Origin: Stenotrophomonas humi
GTDB taxonomy: Bacteria; Pseudomonadota; Gammaproteobacteria; Xanthomonadales; Xanthomonadaceae
Assembly: GCF_001431415.1 (NCBI RefSeq)
Contig: NZ_LDJI01000013.1
Location: forward strand, 1-64,000
DNA: 64,000 nucleotides
Reading direction: 5' to 3'
A program made the translations under genes and the position numbers. The notes beneath the pieces were generated by a model that made no database searches, had not been told where the DNA came from, and saw only the letters and a list, made by a program, of their open reading frames with translations. Numbering within the stretch: the first letter of the stretch is position 1; every line of letters begins with the position of its first letter. This document shows positions 37,169 through 46,376 of the stretch, piece after piece.

Positions 37169-38761
37169 TCAGGCCGTCTCAGCCACCGCCGCAACCGGTG
37201 CCGGCGCCGAACTGCGGATCAGGTGATCAAACGCGCTGAGTGCGGCGGTGGAGCCGGCGCCCATGGCGATGATGATCTGCTTGTACGGCACCGTGGTGCA
37301 GTCGCCGGCAGCAAACACGCCCGGCACGTTGGTCTGGCCGCGGTCGTCGATGATGATTTCGCCACGGCCGCTCAGTTCCACCGAACCGCGCAACCATTCG
37401 GTGTTCGGCAGCAGGCCGATCTGCACGAAGATGCCTTCCAGCTCCACGCGGTGCGAGTCGCCGCCGACGCGGTCGGTGTAGACCAGGCCGGTGACCCTCT
37501 GGCCATCGCCCAGCACTTCGGTGGTCTGTGCGTTGAGCACCACCTTCACGTTGGGCAGGCTGTTGAGCTTGGCCTGCAACACCTGGTCGGCACGCAGCTT
37601 GCTGTCGAACTCGAGCACGGTGACGTGGCTGACGATGCCGGCCAAATCAATGGCCGCCTCGATGCCCGAGTTGCCACCGCCCACCACCGCCACGCGCTTG
37701 CCCTTGAACAGCGGGCCGTCGCAATGCGGGCAGTAAGCCACGCCCTTGTTGCGGTATTCGTTCTCGCCGGGCACGTTCATCTGCCTCCAGCGCGCACCGG
37801 TGGACAGGATCACGGTCTTCGACTTCAGCGAGGCACCGTTTTCCAGCTGCACTTCGACCAGGCCATCGGCACCGGCCGGCACCAGCTTGGTGGCGCGCTG
37901 CAGGTTCATGATGTCCACCTCGTACTCACGCACGTGGGCTTCCAGCGCACTGGCCAGCTTCGGGCCTTCGGTGTGCTGCACCGAGATGAAGTTCTCGATG
38001 GCCATGGTGTCCAGCACCTGGCCGCCGAAACGTTCGGCTGCAACACCGGTGCGGATGCCCTTGCGAGCCGCGTAGATCGCTGCGGCCGCGCCGGCGGGGC
38101 CGCCGCCGACCACCAGCACATCGAACGCATCCTTGGCCTTGATCTTCTCCGCTTCGCGGGCCATGGCGCCGGTGTCGAGCTTGGCGATGATCTGCTCCAG
38201 GCTCATGCGGCCGGAATCGAACATTTCGCCACCCTGGAACACCATCGGCACCGCCATCACCTGGCGTTGCTCCACTTCCTGCTGGAAGGTGCCGCCTTCG
38301 ATCACGGTGGTGTGGATCTTCGGGTTCATGATCGCCATCAGCGCCAGTGCCTGGACCACGTCCGGGCAGTTGTGGCAGGTCAGCGACATGTAGACGTCGA
38401 AGTCGAACTCGCCATCAATCGCCCTGATGCTGTCCAGGACTTCCTCGGCAACCTTCGGCGGGTGACCACCGGTCCACAGCAGGGTCAGTACCAGCGATTC
38501 GAATTCATGGCCCAGCGGCAGGCCGGCGAAACGCACGCCATGGTCCTGGCCTTCGCGGGCAACGACGAACGAGGGGCGACGCGCATCGGTGCCGGACGCG
38601 TCCAGCGTGATCTTGCCGTTGCCGGCGGCCACGATGTCGTCCAGCAGGCCACGCATGTCCTGGCTGGCGGCGCTGTCATCGAGTGAGGCGATCAGGCGCA
38701 GCGGTTGGCGCAGCAGGCCCATGTACTGCTGCAACTGGGTCTTGAGGCTGTCGTCGAGCAT
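37169..38761 (-). CDS. ahpF: Alkyl hydroperoxide reductase subunit F
   Basis: AhpF passes electrons from NADH to AhpC. The 530-residue flavoprotein has an N-terminal tandem thioredoxin domain with the redox pair CHNC (near residue 130), an FAD motif [16 protein letters not shown] near 215, the redox pair YCPHC near 345, an NAD motif [15 protein letters not shown], and [10 protein letters not shown] near the end. The ATG at 38761 lies 6 bases after GAAGGAG; an ATG two codons earlier abuts that site directly and is less likely. It follows ahpC after 223 bp rich in hairpins. Confidence 0.96.
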   Translation of the reverse strand: MLDDSLKTQLQQYMGLLRQPLRLIASLDDSAASQDMRGLLDDIVAAGNGKITLDASGTDARRPSFVVAREGQDHGVRFAGLPLGHEFESLVLTLLWTGGHPPKVAEEVLDSIRAIDGEFDFDVYMSLTCHNCPDVVQALALMAIMNPKIHTTVIEGGTFQQEVEQRQVMAVPMVFQGGEMFDSGRMSLEQIIAKLDTGAMAREAEKIKAKDAFDVLVVGGGPAGAAAAIYAARKGIRTGVAAERFGGQVLDTMAIENFISVQHTEGPKLASALEAHVREYEVDIMNLQRATKLVPAGADGLVEVQLENGASLKSKTVILSTGARWRQMNVPGENEYRNKGVAYCPHCDGPLFKGKRVAVVGGGNSGIEAAIDLAGIVSHVTVLEFDSKLRADQVLQAKLNSLPNVKVVLNAQTTEVLGDGQRVTGLVYTDRVGGDSHRVELEGIFVQIGLLPNTEWLRGSVELSGRGEIIIDDRGQTNVPGVFAAGDCTTVPYKQIIIAMGAGSTAALSAFDHLIRSSAPAPVAAVAETA

Positions 38762-38831
38762 GAGCATCTCCTTCGTTGAGGCAAAGCGGGGGTGTGACGC
38801 CGCTGCGGCAAGCGGGGCGCCGATAGAAGTA

Positions 38832-38965
38832 GGGGTGAACCGCAGCGGGCTGTTCGGCTTGCGGGCGTGGTGCTGGCTGGCATCAACTCGCTGCGGTTCA
38901 CCCCCACGCCCGCCGCGAGGGCGGGGTGGGAGTGCCATGGAGATGAACCAGGTATCTGGTTCATC
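38832..38965 (-). promoter_or_regulatory. Hairpin-rich spacer between ahpC and ahpF
   Basis: Three inverted repeats lie in this spacer. GATGAACCAG-gtat-CTGGTTCATC (38942-38965) is perfect over 10 pairs and starts about 20 bp after the ahpC stop. CCCGCC-gcga-GGGCGGG lies near 38909-38926. A perfect 16-bp pair, GGGGTGAACCGCAGCG and CGCTGCGGTTCACCCC, spans 38832-38904. None has a T-run. They could attenuate read-through or protect the ahpC mRNA 3' end. Confidence 0.6.
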
Positions 38966-38984
38966 CCCAACGGCTGACTGGGAC

Positions 38985-39548
38985 TTAGATCTTGCCGACC
39001 AGGTCCAGCGACGGGGTCAGGGTCTTCTCGCCTTCCTTCCACTTGGCCGGGCACACTTCGTTCGGGTGTGCGGCGGTGAACTGGGCAGCCTTCAGCTTGC
39101 GCAGGGTCTCGGACACGTCACGAGCGATCTCGTTGGAGTGGATTTCCGAGGTCTTGATCACGCCTTCCGGGTTGATCACGAAGGTGCCACGCAGGGCCAG
39201 GCCTTCTTCGGCAATGTGCACGCCGAAAGCGTTGGTCAGCTGGTGGGTCGGGTCGCCAACCAGCGGGAACTTGGCCTTGCCCACGGCCGGCGAGGTTTCG
39301 TGCCACACCTTGTGCGAGAAGTGGGTATCGGTGGTCACGATGTAGACCTCGGCACCGGCCTTCTGGAACTCGGCATAGTTGTCAGCGGCGTCTTCAATCT
39401 CGGTCGGGCAGTTGAAGGTGAATGCGGCCGGCATGAAGATCAGCACGGACCACTTGCCCTTCAGCGAGGCGTCGGTGACTTCAATGAACTTGCCGTTGTG
39501 GAACGCATTGACCTTGAACGGCTGAACCTGGGTGTTGATAAGGGACAT
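38985..39548 (-). CDS. ahpC: Alkyl hydroperoxide reductase subunit C (2-Cys peroxiredoxin)
   Basis: AhpC reduces H2O2 and organic peroxides and is recycled by AhpF. The 187-residue protein (the E. coli length) has the peroxidatic Cys47 in FNCPTE and the resolving Cys near 166 in EVCPAKW. The Arg of the active site and [12 protein letters not shown] are conserved. A strong AAGGAAG site lies 6 bases before the ATG. The promoter region carries an OxyR site; the product should be abundant under peroxide. Confidence 0.97.
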   Translation of the reverse strand: MSLINTQVQPFKVNAFHNGKFIEVTDASLKGKWSVLIFMPAAFTFNCPTEIEDAADNYAEFQKAGAEVYIVTTDTHFSHKVWHETSPAVGKAKFPLVGDPTHQLTNAFGVHIAEEGLALRGTFVINPEGVIKTSEIHSNEIARDVSETLRKLKAAQFTAAHPNEVCPAKWKEGEKTLTPSLDLVGKI

Positions 39549-39596
39549 GTTGCTTCCTTTTGGTTGAAGGGGCGGGGTGAATCGTTGAAGCCAAGA

Positions 39597-39659
39597 CTAA
39601 TAGGCTGTGTCTAATAAGACAAATGAATTGGATGCATCGAATCAATAGATATTGACTAT
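39597..39659 (-). promoter_or_regulatory. ahpC promoter with four-element OxyR-binding site
   Basis: On the minus strand, 39659 to 39623 reads ATAG-N7-CTAT-N7-ATGC-N7-TCAT, the OxyR pattern of four tetranucleotides at 11-bp steps (consensus ATAG-CTAT-ATAG-CTAT). The first two elements are perfect and the last two deviate by two bases each. TATTAG sequences follow at 39616-39611 and 39602-39597 as possible -10 boxes, with a palindrome TGTCT-aata-AGACA (39608-39621) between. The site sits upstream of the -10, as expected for activation. The remaining bases up to prmC look featureless. Confidence 0.75.
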
Positions 39660-39847
39660 CAATCATCGCCATCAGTGGATCGCATTACCCGATATCGGGG
39701 GCTTTGCCGGGTTTCCAAGCCGGGTTTTCGCCAAGCTGAACGCTCTGGCATAGGCAGGCTTTATCCGAATGATCTCCGGGCGGTAGGCAGGGCGGGGCGG
39801 GGTGACTATCCTCGCCGTCCAGGAATTTCCCGCGAAGGGGTAGTGAA

Positions 39848-40690
39848 GTGTCCACGGTGAAGATTGCCGAGCTGTTGCGGGAAGCCGCCGCCCGTTTGCC
39901 GGGCGAGGAAGCCCGCCACGAAGCCGAGCAGTTGCTGCTCCACACCCTGGGCGTTGAGCGCGCCTGGTTGTTCGCCCATGCCACCGACGCGGTGGCCGAC
40001 GCGGACCGCCAACGCTTCGAGCTGTTGCTGCAGCGTCGTGCCGAGGGCCATCCGCTGGCCTATCTGGTCGGCCGCCGTGGGTTCTGGACACTGGATCTCG
40101 AAGTCAACGTCGCCACCCTGATTCCCCGCCCGGAGACCGAGTTGCTGGTCGAGCAGGCCTTGGCACGCCTGCCGGCCGACGACATGGTGCGGGTGGCCGA
40201 CATGGGCACCGGCAGCGGGGCGGTGGCGCTGTCCATTGCCAGCGAGCGCCCGCTGGCGACGGTGATGGCGACCGATGTGCTCGGGCCAACGCTGGCCGTG
40301 GCGGTGAAGAACGCGCAGGCGCACGGGCTGGAGAACGTCTGGTTCCGCCGCGGGCACTGGTACACGGCGCTGGGTGCCGACCGTTTCGACATGATCGTCA
40401 GCAACCCGCCCTACATCGCGGCCGACGACCCGCACCTGCAGCAGGGCGATCTGCGCTTCGAGCCGCCGCCTGCGCTGGCTTCAGGGGCGGACGGCCTGGA
40501 TGCGATCCGTGAAATCATCGGCGGTGCGCATGAGCATCTGGTTCCGGGTGGCTGGCTGTTGCTGGAGCACGGCTGGGATCAAGGGCAGGCGATCCGCGAA
40601 CTGCTGGAACAGGCCAGCTTTGTTGAGGTGCAGACCGTGCAGGATATGGAGCAGCGCGATCGGGTCACGCTGGGACGTCTGGCTGTCTGA
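39848..40690 (+). CDS. prmC: Peptide chain release factor N5-glutamine methyltransferase
   Basis: PrmC methylates the GGQ glutamine of release factors RF1 and RF2. The 280-residue protein (277 in E. coli) has an N-terminal helical domain ([15 protein letters not shown]), [12 protein letters not shown] near residue 95, a SAM motif [14 protein letters not shown] near 117, and the catalytic [12 protein letters not shown] near 185. The GTG at 39848 is preceded by AAGGGG; a GTG three codons later is also possible. It is usually next to prfA, which is not the case here. Confidence 0.95.
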   Translation: MSTVKIAELLREAAARLPGEEARHEAEQLLLHTLGVERAWLFAHATDAVADADRQRFELLLQRRAEGHPLAYLVGRRGFWTLDLEVNVATLIPRPETELLVEQALARLPADDMVRVADMGTGSGAVALSIASERPLATVMATDVLGPTLAVAVKNAQAHGLENVWFRRGHWYTALGADRFDMIVSNPPYIAADDPHLQQGDLRFEPPPALASGADGLDAIREIIGGAHEHLVPGGWLLLEHGWDQGQAIRELLEQASFVEVQTVQDMEQRDRVTLGRLAV

Positions 40691-40697
40691 TCTGCCG

Positions 40698-40743
40698 TTG
40701 CATGGCGTCATGCAATGACGCGCCGTCGTGGTGGTGGCGCGTC
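40698..40743 (+). terminator. Tandem hairpins after prmC
   Basis: TTGCATG-gcgt-CATGCAA (40698-40715) is followed directly by GACGCGCC and GGCGCGTC (40717-40743) around an 11-nt loop, then TTTG. Both stems are perfect. The short T-run makes intrinsic termination only moderately likely, but placement right after the prmC stop fits. Confidence 0.5.
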
Positions 40744-40893
40744 TTTGATGGATGCATGGACACGTGCATCGTGCAGCAATGCGTCAGGGTGCGGGACATT
40801 GCAGTTGTCGGTCACCAAAACCTCGTTTCTGCCGTGACAACGGGCCAAGCGCGCACCTAGGATCGGGACGCCTTCAGCCACCGTGGACGCTTG

Positions 40894-42150
40894 ATGAATC
40901 GATTGCCGAGTGCCGCAACCCTGCTGGCGCTGTTGCTGGCCTGCCTGACTGTTGCGGCATGTGCCGCCGATGCGCCACTGCATCCGTTGCGCGCGGACAT
41001 TCCGGCGCAGGATGACTTTGCCGACCTGGCACCATTGGGCGCCGCCATCGGCGACAAACGCATCGTGATGTTGGACGAGCTCACCCACGGTGAGGGCAAC
41101 GTCTATGCCTACAAGGCCCGCGTGGTGCGCTATCTGCATGCGCACAAGGGCTTTGATGTGCTGGTGCTGGAAAGCGGCTTCTTCGACGTGGCGCGCTTGT
41201 GGCGCCTGCGTCAACCGGTGCGTCAGTTGGCGCCGGGCAACATTTTCTACATGTATGCCAACAGCGCCGAGGTGTGGCCGCTGTTCGATTACCTGGATGC
41301 GCAACGCAGCAGCACACGACCGTTGGAGCTGGCGGGGCTGGATGGGCGCCTGAGTGGCAGCCTGTCGAGGAAGGAGCTTGTACCGCAGTTGCGCGCGCAT
41401 CTTTCGCGGCAACCGCTGGATGCGCCGCAGACGCTCCGGTTGGAACGTCATCTGGACCAGACACAGCGTCTGCTCGACGGCCACTTGCTCAAGGCTGACG
41501 TTGCCGAGCAGGCGCAGTTCCTGCGGGATGCACAATGGCTGGAGAGCCTGCTGCCGGCGCCGGCCGGCGCGCACGGTGCGGATGTCTTCAGCAGCGACGG
41601 CTTCTGGCGGCGAGTCAACGCCAGCCTGCAGCGCATGGCCGAAGTGGCGTGGCAGCGCAGGCCGTTCGATGAACATGACCCGGTGATGGCCGGCAACCTG
41701 CAGTGGCTGATGGAGCAGGCCTATCCGGGGCGCAAGGTGGTGGTGTGGGGCCACTATGCGCATCTCAATCGGCTGGGCGGTTACCGTGACGGACATCCGG
41801 GCGGACTGCCGCCGGTGGACAACGTCACCCGCGCACTGCCTGCGGCGTTGCAGGCGCAGACCTACGTGCTGCATTTCGCCGGTGCCCAGGGGCGTTACCT
41901 GGACTATGTGGATCAGCGCGTGATCGAGGTGCCGGCCGGGTCGGGTGTGCTGGAACCGACATTGACTGCTGCATCGCCGAGTGGCGCGGTGTTTGTTGAC
42001 CTGCATGCCGGTGCATTGCCAGGCGAGGTCGATCCGGCGTCGCGCCTGTGGAGCATGGATTATCGGGAGACGTTGTCTTTGCCCGAAGCGCGACAACGTT
42101 TTGATGGCCTGCTGTTGCTGGACCGGATTACGCCGGCGAGTTACCAGTAA
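40894..42150 (+). CDS. Erythromycin esterase-like lipoprotein
   Basis: The 418-residue protein has a lipoprotein signal (TVAAC, Cys23) and then an erythromycin-esterase-family domain. It shows MLDELTHGEGNVY (family form GE.THG), the middle part EHDPVMAGNLQWLM (family form RD..MA.N..W), and VVVWGHYAHLNR (VWAHN.H). Ere enzymes cut the macrolide lactone with these Glu and His residues. A wide range of members in the family act on other esters. The lipid anchor and export set it apart from cytoplasmic EreA/B, so macrolide resistance should not be assumed. Confidence 0.85.
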   Translation: MNRLPSAATLLALLLACLTVAACAADAPLHPLRADIPAQDDFADLAPLGAAIGDKRIVMLDELTHGEGNVYAYKARVVRYLHAHKGFDVLVLESGFFDVARLWRLRQPVRQLAPGNIFYMYANSAEVWPLFDYLDAQRSSTRPLELAGLDGRLSGSLSRKELVPQLRAHLSRQPLDAPQTLRLERHLDQTQRLLDGHLLKADVAEQAQFLRDAQWLESLLPAPAGAHGADVFSSDGFWRRVNASLQRMAEVAWQRRPFDEHDPVMAGNLQWLMEQAYPGRKVVVWGHYAHLNRLGGYRDGHPGGLPPVDNVTRALPAALQAQTYVLHFAGAQGRYLDYVDQRVIEVPAGSGVLEPTLTAASPSGAVFVDLHAGALPGEVDPASRLWSMDYRETLSLPEARQRFDGLLLLDRITPASYQ

Positions 42151-42288
42151 CGTTGAATTGTGCCTCCCTCCTCTGCGAGATGGGGGGCGGGTAAGGAGCC
42201 CAGCCAGGCAATCCACTGCAAGCACTCTGCAAACATCACGAAAACAGGGCTGCGCTAAACTAGCCAATCCGTTTTCCGCGAGGTTGCC

Positions 42289-43233
42289 ATGCGCACGCTC
42301 TACCCCGAAATCACCCCCTACGAAACCGGCACGCTGCAGGTTGATGGTCGCCACACGCTGTATTTCGAGCAGTGCGGCAACCCGGACGGCAAGCCGGTGG
42401 TGATGCTGCACGGTGGCCCGGGTGGCGGTTGCTCGGACAACATGCGCCGGTTCCACGACCCGGCCAAGTACCGCATCATCCTGTTCGACCAGCGCGGCTC
42501 CGGCCGTTCGACGCCGCACGCCGATCTGGTGGACAACACCACCTGGGACCTCGTCGCCGATATCGAGAAGCTGCGCGAGAAGCTGGGAGTCGCGCAGTGG
42601 CAGGTGTTCGGCGGCAGCTGGGGTTCCACCCTGGCGCTGGCCTATGCCGAAACCCACCCGCAGCGCGTGACCGAACTGGTGCTGCGCGGCATCTTCATGC
42701 TGCGCCGCTGGGAGCTGGAGTGGTTCTACCAGGAAGGTGCCAATCGTCTGTTCCCGGATGCGTGGGAGCACTACCTCAAGCCGATTCCCGCGGTGGAGCG
42801 TCACGACCTGATTTCCGCCTTCCACCGCCGCCTGACCAGCGACGACGAAGCGACGCGTCTGGCCGCGGCCAAGGCCTGGAGCGTGTGGGAAGGTGCGACC
42901 AGCTTCCTGCATGTGGATGACGATTTCATCAACAGCCATGAAGACCCGCAGTTCGCGTTGGCGTTCGCGCGCATCGAGAACCACTACTTCGTCAACGGTG
43001 GCTTCTTTGAAGTGGAAGACCAGCTGTTGCGCGACGCGCACAAGATCGCGCACATCCCCGGCGTGATCGTGCACGGCCGCTACGACGTGGTCTGCCCGTT
43101 GGCCAACGCATGGGAGCTGCACAAGGCCTGGCCGAAGGCGCAGCTGCAGATCTCGCCGGCCTCGGGCCATTCGGCATTCGAGGCTGAGAACGTGGATGCG
43201 CTGGTGCGCGCCACCGATTCCTTCGCCGGCTGA
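42289..43233 (+). CDS. pip: Proline iminopeptidase
   Basis: Pip removes N-terminal proline from peptides. The 314-residue alpha/beta hydrolase (S33 family) has the oxyanion motif HGGPGGG (41-47), the nucleophile Ser110 in GGSWGSTLAL, RGIFMLRRWELEWFYQEGA of the cap, and the charge-relay Asp and His in GRYDVVCP and ASGHSAFE. Xanthomonas Pip has the same length. It appears monocistronic with a good terminator after it. Confidence 0.95.
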   Translation: MRTLYPEITPYETGTLQVDGRHTLYFEQCGNPDGKPVVMLHGGPGGGCSDNMRRFHDPAKYRIILFDQRGSGRSTPHADLVDNTTWDLVADIEKLREKLGVAQWQVFGGSWGSTLALAYAETHPQRVTELVLRGIFMLRRWELEWFYQEGANRLFPDAWEHYLKPIPAVERHDLISAFHRRLTSDDEATRLAAAKAWSVWEGATSFLHVDDDFINSHEDPQFALAFARIENHYFVNGGFFEVEDQLLRDAHKIAHIPGVIVHGRYDVVCPLANAWELHKAWPKAQLQISPASGHSAFEAENVDALVRATDSFAG

Positions 43234-43255
43234 GTACTCCGCTCATGTTGTACGG

Positions 43256-43283
43256 ACGGGCGGCGCAGGCCGCCCGTTCTGTT
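43256..43283 (+). terminator. Terminator after pip
   Basis: A perfect 9-bp stem, ACGGGCGGC-gcag-GCCGCCCGT, is followed by TCTGTT. It starts about 20 bp after the pip stop and also lies beyond the convergent LysR gene, so it may serve both. Confidence 0.75.
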
Positions 43284-43296
43284 CATGGCGCCGGCC

Positions 43297-44199
43297 TTAC
43301 CATTCCCCGGCCAGCAGTGCGTCGGCCAGCACCTGCAGCTTGGGTGAGCATTGCCGCGACGGCGGGTAGATCAACGACAGCTCGCGGCTGCGTCCTTCGG
43401 CGGCCTGCAATACGCGCTGCAGGCGGCCATCGGCCAATGCATCGGCCACCGCGAAATCCATCACCTGCACGATGCCGATCCCGGCCAGCGCGGCTTCCAC
43501 CAGTGGATCGCCGCTGTCGAACACCATCCGCGCCGGTGGCGTGAACTCCTGCAGCTGCCCGTCCGCAGCGCGGAACTGCCAATCCACCAGCCGCCCGCTG
43601 CGCAGGTTGCGCACCGCCAGGCAGCAATGGTCGTGCAGTGCCTGCACGCGGTCCGGCGCACCGTGTTCGGCCAGATAGGCCGGGCTGGCCACCGTCACCC
43701 AGCGCAAGGGGCGCAACCGCCGCGCGATCATGCGCTGGTCGGCGATCGGGCCGGTACGCAGTGCCCCGTCGAAACCCTCTTCAAACAGGTCGACCAGCCG
43801 GTCGCTCAGCACCGCTTCGATCTGCAATTGCGGGTACTGCGCCATCAGTTGCCCGGCCAGCGGCACCAGTACCTTGCGCCCGAACATCGAGGGTGCGGTG
43901 ATCTTGAGTGTGCCGGACGGTGTGCACGGGCGGTCACCGAGCTGGCGACGGGCGTCGTCCAGCCCGCACAGCAGCGGCGTGACCTGCTCGACGAACTGGC
44001 GGCCGTCCGGGGTCAGCCCGACGTTGCGCGTGTTCCGCTGCAGCAGCTTCACGCCCAGCCCGGCTTCCAGCCGGCTGATCGCCCGCGACAGCCCGGATTG
44101 GCTCAGCCCCAGCTGCCCGGCCGCGGTGGTGAAACTGCGGGCCTCGGCCACCTGCACCAGCATCCGTACCGCATTGAGATCGAAAGGAAGATCATTCAT
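43297..44199 (-). CDS. LysR-family transcriptional regulator
   Basis: The 300-residue product from the ATG at 44199 has an N-terminal winged helix-turn-helix (FTTAAGQLGLSQSGLSRAI, near 23-41) and a substrate-binding domain of the CrgA/PtxR-like type (GTLKITAPSMFGRKVLVPL, DLFEEGFDGALRTGP). The gene is divergent from the DHA2 efflux gene with 90 bp between, so it probably controls it and itself. The inducer is unknown. Confidence 0.92.
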   Translation of the reverse strand: MNDLPFDLNAVRMLVQVAEARSFTTAAGQLGLSQSGLSRAISRLEAGLGVKLLQRNTRNVGLTPDGRQFVEQVTPLLCGLDDARRQLGDRPCTPSGTLKITAPSMFGRKVLVPLAGQLMAQYPQLQIEAVLSDRLVDLFEEGFDGALRTGPIADQRMIARRLRPLRWVTVASPAYLAEHGAPDRVQALHDHCCLAVRNLRSGRLVDWQFRAADGQLQEFTPPARMVFDSGDPLVEAALAGIGIVQVMDFAVADALADGRLQRVLQAAEGRSRELSLIYPPSRQCSPKLQVLADALLAGEW

Positions 44200-44224
44200 G
44201 CGGAAAATCATCGCAGAAATCCAT

Positions 44225-44253
44225 GATGCATGGTTTATGCGAATGCGTGCATC
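44225..44253. promoter_or_regulatory. Candidate LysR operator between the regulator and efflux genes
   Basis: GATGCA (44225-44230) and TGCATC (44248-44253) form an inverted repeat with 17 bp between, and a nested GCAT-ggttt-ATGC lies inside at 44228-44240. Both are centred in the 90-bp divergent spacer, where a LysR-type regulator is expected to bind. Confidence 0.4.
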
Positions 44254-44289
44254 AATGACACTGCCGCTCCCCACTGAACGGACCATTTC

Positions 44290-45708
44290 ATGCCGCCTCT
44301 TCGTTATCCCCGGCTGGCGTTGGCGCTGTTGGCCACCGCACAACTGATCATCGCCCTGGATGCCACCATCATCTTCGTCGCCCTGCATGACATGGGGCGT
44401 GCGCTGCAGATCAATGCCCAGCAGCTGCAATGGGTGGTCAGCGGCTACACCGTGGCCTTCGGTGGTTGCCTACTGCTGGGCGGCCGCGCTGCCGACCTGC
44501 TCGGCAAGCGCCGTTTCTACCGGCTGGGCATGGTGCTGTTCGCGCTGGCCTCGCTGGTCGGCGGTTTCAGCAGCAGTGCGTGGCTGCTGGTGGCGGCGCG
44601 GGCGGTGCAGGGGATCGGCGCGGCGCTGCTGTTCCCGGCCACCTTGGCGCTGATCAACACGCTGTACGCCGAAGGCCCGGTGCGCAACCGCGCGCTGGCG
44701 ATCTGGAGCATGGCCAGCGCCGGCGGGCTGGCGCTGGGCACCCTGCTCGGTGGCGTGTTGACCCAGCACTTCGGTTGGGCCTCGGTGCTGCTGGTGATCG
44801 TGCCGATCGCGGCGGCCTGCGCGCTGCTGGGTGGCAGCTGGCTGCCGCCGGACGGGCTGCGCGCGCGCGGTCGTTCGTTCGACCTGGCCGGCTGCCTGGC
44901 GGTGACGCTGGGCGGCAGCCTGCTGGTGACCACGCTGGTGCAGGGGCCGGAATGGGGCTGGCTGACGCCGTTGACGCTGGGCTGTCTGCTGCTGTCGGTG
45001 CTGCTGCTGGTTGCGTTCGTGCGCATCGAGCAGCGCAGTGCCGATCCGCTGATGCATTTCGCGCTGCTGCGTGTGCCGGGTCTGCGCGCGGCGATGTGGC
45101 TGACGATGCTGTTCATGAGCAGCTTCGGGGTGCAGTACTACTTCCTGGCGTTGTATTACCAGGATGGTTACGGCTGGAGTCCGCTGCAGGCCGGCCTGGC
45201 GTTCCTGCCACCGACGCTGGTGTGCACGTTCGGCATCACTGTTGCCGAGCGCATGCTGGCCCGCCGTTCGCCGCGTCAGGTGCTGGCCTGGGGCCTGGCC
45301 GGCGGCGCGTTTGGCATCGCCGCGGTGGCGCTGGCACTGCCTTACGGTGCCGGTTACTGGCCGTTGCTGCCGGGCATCGTGCTGCTCAGTCTTGGTCAGG
45401 GCATGACCTGGACGGCGATGTGGATCGTGGCCGGGCAGGGGGTTCCCGCCGCCCAGCAGGGCGTGGCCTCGGGCATGGCGGCGACCGCGCAGCAGATCGG
45501 TGGCGCGCTGGGCCTGGCATTGCTGGTGATGCTGGCCAATGCGGCGCGCGGCACGCAGGCCGCCAGCAGTGCCGAAGCGCTGCAGGGGCTGGTCCACGCG
45601 CAGTACGGCGCGGCCGCGTTCGCACTGCTGGGCATGGTCGTCGCGCTGGGTCTGCGCCCGGCGCGGGTAGACTGCGCTCCCCCGGATTGCCTGCGCAACG
45701 ACGCATGA
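44290..45708 (+). CDS. MFS transporter, DHA2 (14-TM drug:H+ antiporter) family
   Basis: The 472-residue membrane protein has about fourteen hydrophobic segments. Motif LIIALDATIIFVALHDMG (around 17-34) is the DHA2-type TM1, and GRAADLLGKRRFYRLG (about 66-81) is the loop 2-3 motif A. It should export a drug or metabolite using the proton gradient. It resembles EmrB/QacA-like pumps but has no EmrA adaptor gene. It is paired with a divergent LysR regulator and overlaps the next gene by 4 bp. Confidence 0.9.
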   Translation: MPPLRYPRLALALLATAQLIIALDATIIFVALHDMGRALQINAQQLQWVVSGYTVAFGGCLLLGGRAADLLGKRRFYRLGMVLFALASLVGGFSSSAWLLVAARAVQGIGAALLFPATLALINTLYAEGPVRNRALAIWSMASAGGLALGTLLGGVLTQHFGWASVLLVIVPIAAACALLGGSWLPPDGLRARGRSFDLAGCLAVTLGGSLLVTTLVQGPEWGWLTPLTLGCLLLSVLLLVAFVRIEQRSADPLMHFALLRVPGLRAAMWLTMLFMSSFGVQYYFLALYYQDGYGWSPLQAGLAFLPPTLVCTFGITVAERMLARRSPRQVLAWGLAGGAFGIAAVALALPYGAGYWPLLPGIVLLSLGQGMTWTAMWIVAGQGVPAAQQGVASGMAATAQQIGGALGLALLVMLANAARGTQAASSAEALQGLVHAQYGAAAFALLGMVVALGLRPARVDCAPPDCLRNDA

Positions 45709-46376
45709 TCGAACTGCTGGATCTCCGCCAGACTCTGGACGCCATCGCCGCCTGCAATGACGACGGGCAGGTCTGGGAGCGCTATGGCTGGGTGCATGCG
45801 ACCGATGGCGGCGCGCTTGCCGCACGCTTCTGGTTGCCGCCCAGCGAGGAGGAGGCCTGGGACGAGGACGATGAAGTGGCCGTCGCTGCCCGGGGGCTTG
45901 GACTGTCTCCGTTCCTGGAGCCGGCCACGTTCGCCGACGTGCTGGATGTGCAGAAGCGGCAGCGTCCGTTGTCCACGCTGGAAGACTATGCCCGCGCGCT
46001 GGATTACTACGCCGAGTACGATGCTTTTCTGCAGGTTCCCGGCATGGATGAAGCACTGGGCGAAGCGTCAGCTGCCGAGCAGGATGCCGCGCAGGTCATG
46101 GGCGTTGGCCCGGGCATCTTCGCTTCGTTTGACGTGGTGCTGGTGGCGTGTCCGGCCGAGCACATGAAGGGCGCTGCAAGCCGGGTGGCGACGCTGCTGG
46201 CGATTCCGGTGGGTGAAGCTTTGGCGCGCTGCCGTATGTTGCCGCTGGCGCTGGGGCAGCACCTGGACCGCGTGCGTTGTGGCGAAGTCCAGGCACCTTT
46301 CGAGGAACTCGGTGCAACGCTGCAGATTCACGCCTACCGGCCGTTTCCGTGGCGGGCTGAGCCGAACGCTGGTTGA
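45705..46376 (+). CDS. Conserved hypothetical protein with L7/L12-like C-terminal region
   Basis: I do not recognise the 223-residue protein as a named family. The N-terminal part is acidic (SEEEAWDEDDEVAVAARG) with LSTLEDYARALDYYAEYD. The C-terminal ~70 residues (FDVVLVACPAEHMKGAASRV, then PVGEALARCRMLPL and EELGATLQIHAY) follow the order strand-helix-helix-strand-helix-strand with lengths like the C-terminal domain of ribosomal L7/L12. That likeness is by eye. The start overlaps the efflux pump stop by 4 bp. The overlapping open frame that begins far upstream inside the pump gene is not coding. Confidence 0.75.
   Translation: MIELLDLRQTLDAIAACNDDGQVWERYGWVHATDGGALAARFWLPPSEEEAWDEDDEVAVAARGLGLSPFLEPATFADVLDVQKRQRPLSTLEDYARALDYYAEYDAFLQVPGMDEALGEASAAEQDAAQVMGVGPGIFASFDVVLVACPAEHMKGAASRVATLLAIPVGEALARCRMLPLALGQHLDRVRCGEVQAPFEELGATLQIHAYRPFPWRAEPNAG

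Noticed and set aside
37007..38686. 559-residue open frame on the plus strand
   Set aside because: It is antisense to ahpF, which has all expected redox and nucleotide-binding motifs.
40708..43170. 820-residue open frame on the minus strand
   Set aside because: It lies opposite the erythromycin-esterase-like and pip genes, both with full family motifs; the product is Gln/His/Arg-rich with no domain.
44430..45704. Upstream half of a 648-residue open frame that ends with the L7/L12-like protein
   Set aside because: It is a second frame of the DHA2 pump gene. Only the part from the ATG at 45705 has coding character and a proper 4-bp overlap start.
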